From assembly GCA_002418985.1 (NCBI GenBank), contig DIFE01000076.1, positions 1 to 17,113 of the forward strand: 17,113 bases of DNA. Reading direction: 5' to 3'. Every line of letters begins with the position of its first letter. Within the stretch, counting starts at the first letter, position 1. Origin of the DNA: Deltaproteobacteria bacterium UBA5756. Its GTDB lineage: Bacteria; Desulfobacterota; Syntrophorhabdia; Syntrophorhabdales; Syntrophorhabdaceae. The notes beneath the pieces were generated by a model. That model worked only from the letters and a program-made list of their open reading frames with translations. It had not been told where the DNA came from and ran no database searches. The position numbers and the translations under genes were made by a program. This document shows, one piece after another, positions 7,356-13,287 of this stretch.

Positions 7356-9143
7356 ATGATGCCGATGGCAACCCCTTTTCTCCCCATGACAGGCGACGAA
7401 ATACGAAAGCGCGGCTGGGACGGTCTCGATGTTATCCTCATAACGGGTGATGCATACGTGGACCATCCATCCTACGGGACCGCGGTCATCGGCCGCATCC
7501 TTGAAGCCCAGGGTCTCAGCGTCGGTATCATCGCCCAGCCGGACTTCAGAAACGCTGAAGGCTTCAGGCGCCTTGGCAAGCCTCGCCTCTTCTTCGGAAT
7601 CACGGCCGGCAATATAGACTCGATGGTAGCCAATTATACGGCACACAAGCGGCCGCGCAAAACCGACGACTATTCACCCGGCGGAAGTGCTGGACTGCGT
7701 CCCGATCGCGCGGCCGTCGTCTACGCCAACCGCGCCCGTGAGGCCTTCAAGGACGTGCCCATCGTGCTGGGAGGTATTGAGGCCAGTCTTCGCCGCTTTG
7801 CCCATTACGACTGGTGGGGCGACGAGGTGCGGCGCTCCATCCTTCTTGACAGCCGGGCTGACATCCTCGTATACGGCATGGGTGAAACACAGGTTCTCGA
7901 GATCGCGCGCAGGATCGCAGCGGGCGAGTCGCTCCACGGGATCGAGGGAACGGCGGTCGTGACAGGGAAATTCACCGAGGGCGATCCTGACGGCATCGAG
8001 ATCCCTTCCTATGAAGAGGTAAGCTCCGACCCCGACAAGTTCAATGAAGCCTTCCGGACCATCCTGGAAAACCAGGATCCCGTCAGGGGAAAAACGATAG
8101 TGCAGAAGCATGCCAACCGGTACGTCATCCAGTACCCTCCCGCGTCTCCCCTGAAAACCAAGGACCTTGACGCCGTATACGACCTTCCCTATGCGAAAAA
8201 CTGGCATCCGTCCTACGACAGGGCCGGCGGCGTCCCCGGGTTTGAAACGGTGCGCTTCTCCATTATCTCCCACAGAGGGTGTCCCGGTGAATGTTCGTTC
8301 TGCGGCCTTTCGCTCCATCAGGGAAGGATCGTCCAGTCACGGAGCGAGTCCTCCATACTGAAAGAGGCCGCGGCGCTCACCGAAAGAAAGGATTTCCACG
8401 GCACGATAGCCGATGTCGGCGGCCCAACGGCCAATCTCTACGGGGCCGTCTGCGCGAAATGGCAACAATCGGGCGCCTGCCTCACACGCCGCTGCCTTGT
8501 ACCGGCCCCATGCAGGAACCTGGACCCCGGGTATCGCAAGAGCCTGTCCCTTTACCGCAAGCTCCTCGCCCTGCCCCGGGTGAAGCATGTCTTCATCGAG
8601 AGCGGATTCCGTCACGACCTCCTCGTCGATGAAAAGGCCCACGGCTACCTCGAAACCGTTTGCCGGGATCATGTGAGCGGCCGGATGAAGGTGGCCCCGG
8701 AGCATTCCTCGGGACACGTGCTGGCATTGATGCACAAGCCGGCCTTCTCCGTATACAAGCAGTTCCTGACCCTGTACCGCTCAATGTGCAAGAACCTGGG
8801 GAAAGACCAGTATCTCGTCAATTACTTCATCAGCGCTCATCCCGGCTCCACGCTCGAAGATGCGCTTTCCCTTGCCCTCAAACTGCAGGAACTCGGGATC
8901 CACCCGGAGCAGATCCAGGACTTCATGCCCCTGCCGATGACCCTTTCCGGCACCATTTATCACACGGAAAAGGACCCCTTCACGGGGAAAAAGATCTATG
9001 TCGCCAAGAGCTTCCGGGAACGCAAGATGCACCGCGCCCTCATCCAGTACAAAAACCCGAAAAACGCGCCCCTTGTCATGGAGGCCTTGAAACTGCTCAA
9101 GAAGGAACATCTGTTGTCAAAGCTTCTGCCGGGAAAAAAGTAG
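7356..9143 (+). CDS. YgiQ-family radical SAM protein
   Basis: A 595-residue member of the YgiQ (UPF0313) radical SAM family. The N-terminal domain carries the hallmark FLPMT and GDAYVDHPS (31-39) segments and resembles a cobalamin-binding-like fold. The radical SAM core has CxxxCxxC at C309, C313 and C316 (RGCPGECSFCGL), binding the SAM-reducing 4Fe-4S cluster. The biochemical reaction of this family is not established. E. coli YgiQ is longer; this one ends after the core and a short C-terminal part, as in many anaerobes. Starts at 7356, 7359 and 7365 are all possible. None has a Shine-Dalgarno, and a -10-like TACAAT (7352-7357) would place transcription initiation almost on the ATG at 7365, so a leaderless message is possible. 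It stands alone, divergent from the operon and convergent with higBA. Confidence 0.93.
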   Translation: MMPMATPFLPMTGDEIRKRGWDGLDVILITGDAYVDHPSYGTAVIGRILEAQGLSVGIIAQPDFRNAEGFRRLGKPRLFFGITAGNIDSMVANYTAHKRPRKTDDYSPGGSAGLRPDRAAVVYANRAREAFKDVPIVLGGIEASLRRFAHYDWWGDEVRRSILLDSRADILVYGMGETQVLEIARRIAAGESLHGIEGTAVVTGKFTEGDPDGIEIPSYEEVSSDPDKFNEAFRTILENQDPVRGKTIVQKHANRYVIQYPPASPLKTKDLDAVYDLPYAKNWHPSYDRAGGVPGFETVRFSIISHRGCPGECSFCGLSLHQGRIVQSRSESSILKEAAALTERKDFHGTIADVGGPTANLYGAVCAKWQQSGACLTRRCLVPAPCRNLDPGYRKSLSLYRKLLALPRVKHVFIESGFRHDLLVDEKAHGYLETVCRDHVSGRMKVAPEHSSGHVLALMHKPAFSVYKQFLTLYRSMCKNLGKDQYLVNYFISAHPGSTLEDALSLALKLQELGIHPEQIQDFMPLPMTLSGTIYHTEKDPFTGKKIYVAKSFRERKMHRALIQYKNPKNAPLVMEALKLLKKEHLLSKLLPGKK

Positions 9144-9197
9144 AAAAGACGCCTCTGCATTCAAGCCATTCAATCCCTCTTTCGGTTGTGGATAGAA

Positions 9198-9506
9198 TTA
9201 AGCGGTCTTCCGATCGAATACTTTCACTTCAGCTTCGATGCGTCCTTTGAGCTTCTCCTTTTCGACCTCGAGGTCATATCGTGACTGGAGGTTGAGCCAG
9301 AAGCGCTCCGAGAGGCCGAAATACCTGGAGAGCCTGAGGGCTGTGTCGGCGGTTATTGAGCGCTTGCCCTGGACGATCTCGTTGATACGCCGGGCGGGGA
9401 CGCTTATATCCTTTGCCAATCTGTACTGGCTTATTTTCAGGGGTGTCAGAAATTCCTCGGCGAGGATCTCTCCGGGATGTATCGGATCCATCGTTTTGAC
9501 GGCCAT
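9198..9506 (-). CDS. higA: HigA-family antitoxin (XRE helix-turn-helix)
   Basis: A 102-residue antitoxin of the HigA/VapI type. The diagnostic N-terminus MDPIHPGEILAEEFL is followed by an XRE helix-turn-helix (about residues 25-62, with ISQYRLAKDISVPARRINEI and KRSITADTALRLSRYFG) and the family's FWLNLQSRYDLE tail. It should bind and neutralise the HigB ribonuclease and repress the operon. I chose ATG 9506 because GAGGAGG lies 5 nt upstream; an in-frame ATG at 9530 overlaps the toxin gene and lacks such a site. It follows the toxin gene by 10 bp, the toxin-first order typical of hig loci. The likely operator is the palindrome at 9808-9826. Confidence 0.95.
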   Translation of the reverse strand: MAVKTMDPIHPGEILAEEFLTPLKISQYRLAKDISVPARRINEIVQGKRSITADTALRLSRYFGLSERFWLNLQSRYDLEVEKEKLKGRIEAEVKVFDRKTA

Positions 9507-9516
9507 GGTGTCCTCC

Positions 9517-9798
9517 TCAATGATAGTCAACGATCTCTACCTCGTGAGCATCCGAACCGTGCCAGACAAAGCATATGCGCCATTGATCGTTGATCCGGAT
9601 GCTGTACTGTCCCCGACGGTCGCCCCCGAGCTTTTCCAGTTGGTTGCCCGGCGGGATTTTCAGATCATTGAGCCGCTCGGCAGCGTCCAGTATCAGGAGC
9701 TTCCTGAGAGCCTTTCGCTGGATGTCGACCGAGAATTTCGATACGTACTGTCTCGTGAAAATCCTTTCCGTGTGACCGCATCGAAAGGTCTTAATCAT
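9517..9798 (-). CDS. higB: HigB-family toxin (RelE-superfamily mRNA interferase)
   Basis: A 93-residue RelE/ParE-superfamily toxin of the HigB (plasmid maintenance killer) family. Typical segments are MIKTFRCGHTERIF at the start, RKLLILDAAERLNDLKIPPG in the middle and the C-terminal RGQYSIRINDQWRICF and HEVEIVDYH. HigB toxins cut mRNA on the ribosome; here the conserved core and C-terminal His (HGSDAHEVEIVDYH) are intact, so it looks functional. In-frame ATGs at 9807 and 9834 exist, but the promoter -10 covers 9806-9811, so they would not be transcribed. ATG 9798 matches the family start and lies at the predicted transcription start. The gene is convergent with the YgiQ-family gene. Confidence 0.93.
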   Translation of the reverse strand: MIKTFRCGHTERIFTRQYVSKFSVDIQRKALRKLLILDAAERLNDLKIPPGNQLEKLGGDRRGQYSIRINDQWRICFVWHGSDAHEVEIVDYH

Positions 9799-9805
9799 TG
9801 ATGAC

Positions 9806-9834
9806 ATAATAACGTCACACGTTATTGTTGTCAA
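9806..9834 (-). promoter_or_regulatory. higBA promoter with embedded palindromic operator
   Basis: On the minus strand TTGACA (9829-9834, consensus) and TATTAT (9806-9811) are 17 bp apart. The space between them holds a perfect inverted repeat, AATAACGT-CAC-ACGTTATT on the plus strand (9808-9826), which overlaps the -10. This is where an autorepressing HigA or HigBA complex would block RNA polymerase. Predicted transcription start is about 9798-9800. Confidence 0.82.
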
Positions 9835-9989
9835 GCGTTGTGAGCCCGGTAGTCGTTGGGGAATATGGCGTCCTGTGCCAAGCGGCCCGTTTTTTCAGGA
9901 AACCTGTCGATTTCAACCAGTTCTCAGAGACCGTCAATCAACTCCGCCTCTATTGGCTCATCCTGAACGAACCATTGCCCCTCTTTTCG

Positions 9990-10018
9990 TTGCCTTGGAT
10001 CATGTTTCGTTGTATGAT
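9990..10018 (+). promoter_or_regulatory. Promoter for the secreted four-cysteine protein
   Basis: TTGCCT (9990-9995) and TATGAT (10013-10018) are 17 bp apart, followed by an AGGGGGA ribosome site at 10033-10039 and ATG at 10052. The rest of the 9835-10051 gap shows no gene I can support. Confidence 0.5.
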
Positions 10019-10051
10019 AGCAAAAAAATCCCAGGGGGAATTGGTCTTCTG

Positions 10052-10735
10052 ATGTTACAGAGAACTTCAGGCAGTCGGTGTGCATTTGCACTTTCCATTC
10101 TTTTGCTCGCACTTCCTTTCCTTTTCCCTCTTAATGCCGGGGCGGCCCGCCGGCAATCCCTTCATGCGGAGAAGGATGTCAGGGGAATTACCTTTGAGGA
10201 ATTCTGGGCGAAGACCCTTGAAGAAGGAACAAGGTGGGCGGGGAGCCGCCTGAGGGTGCGACGGGTAATCTCCGTACCGGTAGTCGGCTTCGATGGCCGC
10301 AACGGCCGCTCCCCCGTTTGGGAGGCGCAGATCGTCCGCTGCGACAGGGCTCAGTCGATCGATGAGACGGAGAGTACCGCGAAGTCATGCAAGGGAAGGT
10401 CGATTACCGTTCGCATGGTCGAGGCGGGAGTCACCGGCGCCGCTGCCGGAATTAATGTCTCGAAGGAAACGCATTTCCGCGGGTTTTCCGTCCCCGTCGA
10501 GAGGGTGGTCATCAGCCCGCAGCGAGCCGAAGAAACTGCCAACAATTACAGGCAGTACCACCCGGCCGAAATAGACAGCTACGCCTACGAGCTCAAGTAC
10601 GATCAGCGCAAGGACAGGCCTGTCTGGGTCATCAAGAGGACCTGCGGATACAAAGGCAAATCCGAAGGGCGCTGTCAACCGGGCGATTACTGGATCGTCA
10701 AGGTCGATGCGGAATCAGGGGAAGTCGTCAAGTAG
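10052..10735 (+). CDS. Secreted hypothetical protein with two cysteine pairs
   Basis: A 227-residue protein I do not recognise. The first ~33 residues form a signal peptide: MLQRTSGSR, a hydrophobic core (ALSILLLALPFLFPLN) and an Ala-Gly-Ala cleavage region before RRQSLHAEKD. The mature part has four cysteines in two pairs (C-D-R-A ... S-C-K-G, and T-C-G-Y ... R-C-Q-P), which suggests two disulfides in the periplasm or outside. The C-terminus, DYWIVKVDAESGEVVK, resembles the last strand of PepSY-like domains, where DA.TGEV is common. ATG 10052 is chosen because the signal peptide starts there; the in-frame reading further upstream is not protein-like. The Shine-Dalgarno is 12 nt away, rather far. 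No functional partner is evident; the next gene is 56 bp downstream. Confidence 0.75.
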   Translation: MLQRTSGSRCAFALSILLLALPFLFPLNAGAARRQSLHAEKDVRGITFEEFWAKTLEEGTRWAGSRLRVRRVISVPVVGFDGRNGRSPVWEAQIVRCDRAQSIDETESTAKSCKGRSITVRMVEAGVTGAAAGINVSKETHFRGFSVPVERVVISPQRAEETANNYRQYHPAEIDSYAYELKYDQRKDRPVWVIKRTCGYKGKSEGRCQPGDYWIVKVDAESGEVVK

Positions 10736-10743
10736 GGCACGGC

Positions 10744-10772
10744 TTGATTGTTTGAGTCGCCTGGGACATAAA
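10744..10772 (+). promoter_or_regulatory. Possible promoter for the GNAT acetyltransferase gene
   Basis: TTGATT (10744-10749) and CATAAA (10767-10772), 17 bp apart, each match four of six consensus positions. It sits just before the acetyltransferase gene and could give it expression independent of the secreted-protein gene. Confidence 0.3.
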
Positions 10773-10791
10773 GGGAACGGGTAAGAAACGT

Positions 10792-11283
10792 ATGCGGATA
10801 ACATTATCACCGATAGGCAAAGATGACTACAAGGACGTGATGGAGATATTCAATTATTATATCGAGAACACTTTTGCCGCCTATCCCGAGCAGAGGTTAC
10901 CCGACGAATTCCTGGAAACGCTCCTCATGCTGAGCCACGGATATCCAACCGTGGTCGCAAAGGCCGATGAAGGCGTTGTGACCGGCTTCGGGCTCTTAAG
11001 GCCCTACAATCCCCTGCCCGCCTTCTCCAAAACCGCCGAGATCACCTATTTCCTCAAACCGGGATTCGCCGGTCAGGGCATAGGCAAGGCTATCCTCGAT
11101 TACCTCCTCGACACCGGAAAAGAACTGGGGATCAATGCAGTCCTGGCGAATGTGTCGTCCCTCAACGAGGAAAGCATCCGTTTCCATATCAAGAATGGCT
11201 TCTCCGAATGCGGCCGCTTCAGGGAAATAGGCCGGAAAAAGGGCCAGGTTTTCGACGTGCTCTATTTTCAGAAACTGCTCTAA
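10792..11283 (+). CDS. GNAT N-acetyltransferase, phosphinothricin acetyltransferase-like
   Basis: A 163-residue GNAT protein. Its acetyl-CoA signature is at about residues 92-107 (FLKPGFAGQGIGKAIL, the Q/RxxGxG/A motif), followed by the helix LLDTGKELGINAV. A NEESIRFHIKNGF segment (about 124-136) and a GRFREIGRKKGQVFDV ending match the PAT/methionine sulfoximine acetyltransferase group. Family members acetylate amino groups of phosphinothricin-like compounds, methionine sulfoximine or other small amines; the exact substrate here is unknown. No good Shine-Dalgarno is visible close to the ATG. A heptamer array starts 6 nt after its TAA. Confidence 0.88.
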   Translation: MRITLSPIGKDDYKDVMEIFNYYIENTFAAYPEQRLPDEFLETLLMLSHGYPTVVAKADEGVVTGFGLLRPYNPLPAFSKTAEITYFLKPGFAGQGIGKAILDYLLDTGKELGINAVLANVSSLNEESIRFHIKNGFSECGRFREIGRKKGQVFDVLYFQKLL

Positions 11284-11288
11284 AGACA

Positions 11289-11323
11289 GTAAATGGTAAA
11301 GAGTGAAGAGTAAGGGGTCGAAG
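11289..11323 (+). repeat. Degenerate heptamer array after the GNAT gene
   Basis: Five in-phase 7-bp units: GTAAATG, GTAAAGA, GTGAAGA, GTAAGGG, GTCGAAG. They begin 6 nt after the TAA of the acetyltransferase gene. GTAAAGAGT (11296-11304) is the exact inverted complement of ACTCTTTAC at 11580-11588 and 11608-11616 in the array on the other side, so the two arrays form imperfect inverted arms around the intergenic island. Confidence 0.6.
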
Positions 11324-11407
11324 GACTGTAAAGACGTAAAGCCTTTGTGGGGGCTGGATCACAGGTACAGGTGCCCTCGCGTAGTTACTCGTTATCCATA
11401 ATCTCTC

Positions 11408-11434
11408 CTAGATTCCGGCCTTCGCCGGAATGAC
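11408..11434. repeat. REP/dRS3-like hairpin element
   Basis: A perfect 8-bp stem with a CTTC loop, ATTCCGGCCTTCGCCGGAAT at 11412-11431, flanked by CTAG and GAC. Elements of the form ATTCC...GGAAT followed by GAC are dispersed in many proteobacterial genomes (Neisseria dRS3 is the named example); this looks like that class. No T-run follows, but it could act as a bidirectional 3'-end structure between the convergent genes. Confidence 0.6.
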
Positions 11435-11507
11435 GAAGGGTGTGGAAGAGAGTCGTGCGATCGTTTAAAACGCATGGGATCATACGAACGCAAAGTATCA
11501 ATCCCTA

Positions 11508-11612
11508 CCCTCAACCCTTAGCCCTCAACCCTTAGCCCTCAACCCTTCGCCCTTCGCCCTTCGCCCTTCGCCCTTCGCCACTCTTTACTATTTACTCCTT
11601 ACTCCTTACTCT
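11508..11612 (-). repeat. 105-bp in-phase heptamer array with G-quadruplex potential
   Basis: Fifteen consecutive 7-bp units without phase breaks: CCCTCAA/CCCTTAG alternating (three copies of the 14-mer, the last ending CCCTTCG), four further CCCTTCG, then CCACTCT, TTACTAT, TTACTCC twice and TTACTCT. The next unit (11613) begins with the TTA that is the stop codon of the ThDP enzyme. On the minus strand, sense to that gene, this gives eleven GGG tracts (including 11503-11505), nearly all with 4-nt loops. The remaining stretch 11324-11502 holds the hairpin at 11412-11431 and no gene that I can see. Confidence 0.85.
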
Positions 11613-13169
11613 TTACGGTTTCACCATCATCTCAATCAGATGCGGGCCTGGTTCTTTCATGGCTTTCTTCATTTCTCTTGCCAATCCGGCGGCGTCTTCG
11701 ACGCGGACCGCCGGGACACCGAGGCCGTGCGACAGCGATACCCAGTCGACGGCGGGGTGGTCGATGTCGACGAGGCGGCGGCTGCTCTCCCCCAGGTCCG
11801 TTAATCCGGCCCGTTCAAGCTCAAGTGCTATGATGTGGTACCCGCCGTTGTTACAGAGCAGGGTCGTGACGTTCAGACCTTCCCTGGCCATCGTCCACAG
11901 GGCCTGCACGGTGTACATGGCGCTTCCGTCGGCCTGTATGTTTATGACCTGTCTTTGTGGGGCGGCGAGTGCGGCGCCCACGGCGCAGGGCATCCCGTAA
12001 CCGATGGCGCCCCCGGCAATGGTCATGAAACCGTGGGGGGCGCACCCATGGGAGATAGGGTAATAGGGAAAAGTCGTGGTCAGTCCCTCGTCAACCAGAA
12101 TCGCTCCCTCGGGCTGCAACGCGGCGATGACACACGAAACCGTATCCGCGGTGAGCCGGCCCTTCGGAAGAGACGGGCTTGCTGCTCTTTGTGATTGAGG
12201 GTGGTTCCGGGAGGTTTTCTTCGATGCCCCGACGGCGTCGGCAAGGCATTCCAGTACCTCTGTCATATTCTGTCCGGAACCGCCGACAGAAATCTTCATT
12301 GTCCTGTCCGGTATGATGTGACTCGGGACCCCTTCATAGCCAAAAAATGTAACGGGATCGTCCGCGCCGGCCAGAAGGACCGTGTCGTAGGACGCCATCA
12401 GTTCCATGGCCGGTTCTGGGAAATAGGGGATCCTCACTACAACCGGCAAAGGCTCGCCACGGTCCATGTAGCCCGGGAAGCTGTTCGCCAGGAGATCGCA
12501 GCCGGTCGCCGCCCTGATGAGTGCGGCCTGGCGGAGCCCCTCGACCCTGAGAGCCCGGCTTCCCAGTATCATTGCCGTCTTTTTGCCCTTCTTCAGGGCC
12601 TTCGCCGCCGCATCGGTCATCCCGGTATCCACGGCGTTGAAGAAAGACGCCCTCTTCACGACGGGGATATCACGGCAGTCAGCCCACTGATAATCATTGG
12701 GAACGATGAGGCTTGCCGTCTGTCCATGAGCGGTTGCCGCAATGCCCGCGGCGACATCACGGGAGAGGTCCCGCGCTCTGCGGCACGTCCTTTTCCACCC
12801 CGAAACAGTTCCCACCAGCGCCTTGATGTCCATATTGAGCGGCGGGTCAGAATCGCGATGCCACGATGCGTGCTCTCCGATCACATTTACGATCGGTGTA
12901 TGGGCCCTTCTGGCATTGTGCAGGCACGCGATCCCGTTGGCGAAACCGGGACCAAGATGGAGAAGCACCATCGCCGGCCGGCCCAGCACCCTGCCGTACC
13001 CGTCCGCCGCCCCCGTGCATACCCCCTCGAAAAGGCCAAGAACGGCCCGTATCCCGACCTGTCCGTCAAGCGCCGCAACAAGAGGGATCTCCGTCGTTCC
13101 GGCATTGGCGAAACAAATATCGATGCCGTTTTGAACCGCTGTTCTTAAGATCAGTTCCGCACCGTTCAT
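11613..13169 (-). CDS. ThDP-dependent enzyme, acetolactate synthase/benzoylformate decarboxylase-like
   Basis: A 518-residue enzyme with the three-domain ThDP fold. The N-terminal PYR domain has the cofactor-activating glutamate E48 (FEGVCTGAADGYGR) and H71 in LLHLGPGFANG, a position matching the catalytic His of benzoylformate decarboxylase. A middle domain spans about 180-320, and the PP domain holds the Mg-ThDP motif ADGS at 413-416 through NNGGY at 440-444. It should decarboxylate a 2-keto acid, or ligate the product. The motif's first Gly is Ala. It matches 'IlvX-like' large-subunit homologues of unknown role more than true IlvB, and no small regulatory subunit gene is adjacent. The gene is divergent from the histidine kinase gene, and its stop codon is part of a heptamer array. 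The substrate is not assignable. Confidence 0.85.
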   Translation of the reverse strand: MNGAELILRTAVQNGIDICFANAGTTEIPLVAALDGQVGIRAVLGLFEGVCTGAADGYGRVLGRPAMVLLHLGPGFANGIACLHNARRAHTPIVNVIGEHASWHRDSDPPLNMDIKALVGTVSGWKRTCRRARDLSRDVAAGIAATAHGQTASLIVPNDYQWADCRDIPVVKRASFFNAVDTGMTDAAAKALKKGKKTAMILGSRALRVEGLRQAALIRAATGCDLLANSFPGYMDRGEPLPVVVRIPYFPEPAMELMASYDTVLLAGADDPVTFFGYEGVPSHIIPDRTMKISVGGSGQNMTEVLECLADAVGASKKTSRNHPQSQRAASPSLPKGRLTADTVSCVIAALQPEGAILVDEGLTTTFPYYPISHGCAPHGFMTIAGGAIGYGMPCAVGAALAAPQRQVINIQADGSAMYTVQALWTMAREGLNVTTLLCNNGGYHIIALELERAGLTDLGESSRRLVDIDHPAVDWVSLSHGLGVPAVRVEDAAGLAREMKKAMKEPGPHLIEMMVKP

Positions 13170-13173
13170 GACG

Positions 13174-13182
13174 CCCCCCCCC
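13174..13182 (-). promoter_or_regulatory. G9 tract at the ribosome site of the ThDP enzyme gene
   Basis: Nine consecutive G on the coding strand, 4 nt before the ATG at 13169, in the place of a Shine-Dalgarno. It would pair poorly but could serve as the ribosome site. Homopolymer length change there would alter spacing. Confidence 0.6.
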
Positions 13183-13203
13183 GGAAAGTTGCAGTTTTTC
13201 TAG

Positions 13204-13232
13204 AGTATAGTGAAAGCCGGTGGTTCTGACAA
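13204..13232 (-). promoter_or_regulatory. Promoter of the ThDP enzyme gene
   Basis: On the minus strand TTGTCA (13227-13232) and TATACT (13204-13209) are 17 bp apart, each with five of six consensus matches. Transcription would start about 28 nt before the ATG. Confidence 0.7.
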
Positions 13233-13248
13233 GGAGAATTGGGGTTTC

Positions 13249-13277
13249 TTGTTATCCGCCGGCAAAAACTTTATAAT
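13249..13277 (+). promoter_or_regulatory. Promoter of the histidine kinase gene
   Basis: TTGTTA (13249-13254) and a consensus TATAAT (13272-13277) are 17 bp apart. The predicted start (about 13284) is only 4 nt before the ATG, so the AGGGGA site (13278-13283) would be outside the message unless another promoter is used. Confidence 0.6.
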
Positions 13278-13287
13278 AGGGGAAATC

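Noticed and set aside
7336..7357. TTGGAA and TACAAT as a promoter pair for the YgiQ-family gene
   Set aside because: Their spacing is only 10 bp, too short for sigma70; only the -10-like element is kept, as a weak candidate.
9144..9197. Bidirectional terminator between the convergent YgiQ-family and higA genes
   Set aside because: I see no stem-loop with a T-run in this 54-bp gap.
9835..10112. Possible decayed gene on the minus strand before higBA
   Set aside because: Two protein-like stretches (WFVQDEPIEAELIDGL and RFPEKTGRLAQDAIFPNDY) share one frame split by a TGA, but I recognise no family and the part beyond 10052 is antisense to the secreted protein.
11508..11577. Could the regular repeats be a CRISPR array?
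   Set aside because: The unit is 7 bp (14 bp in part) with no unique spacers; a CRISPR needs repeats of 21 bp or more and spacers of similar length.
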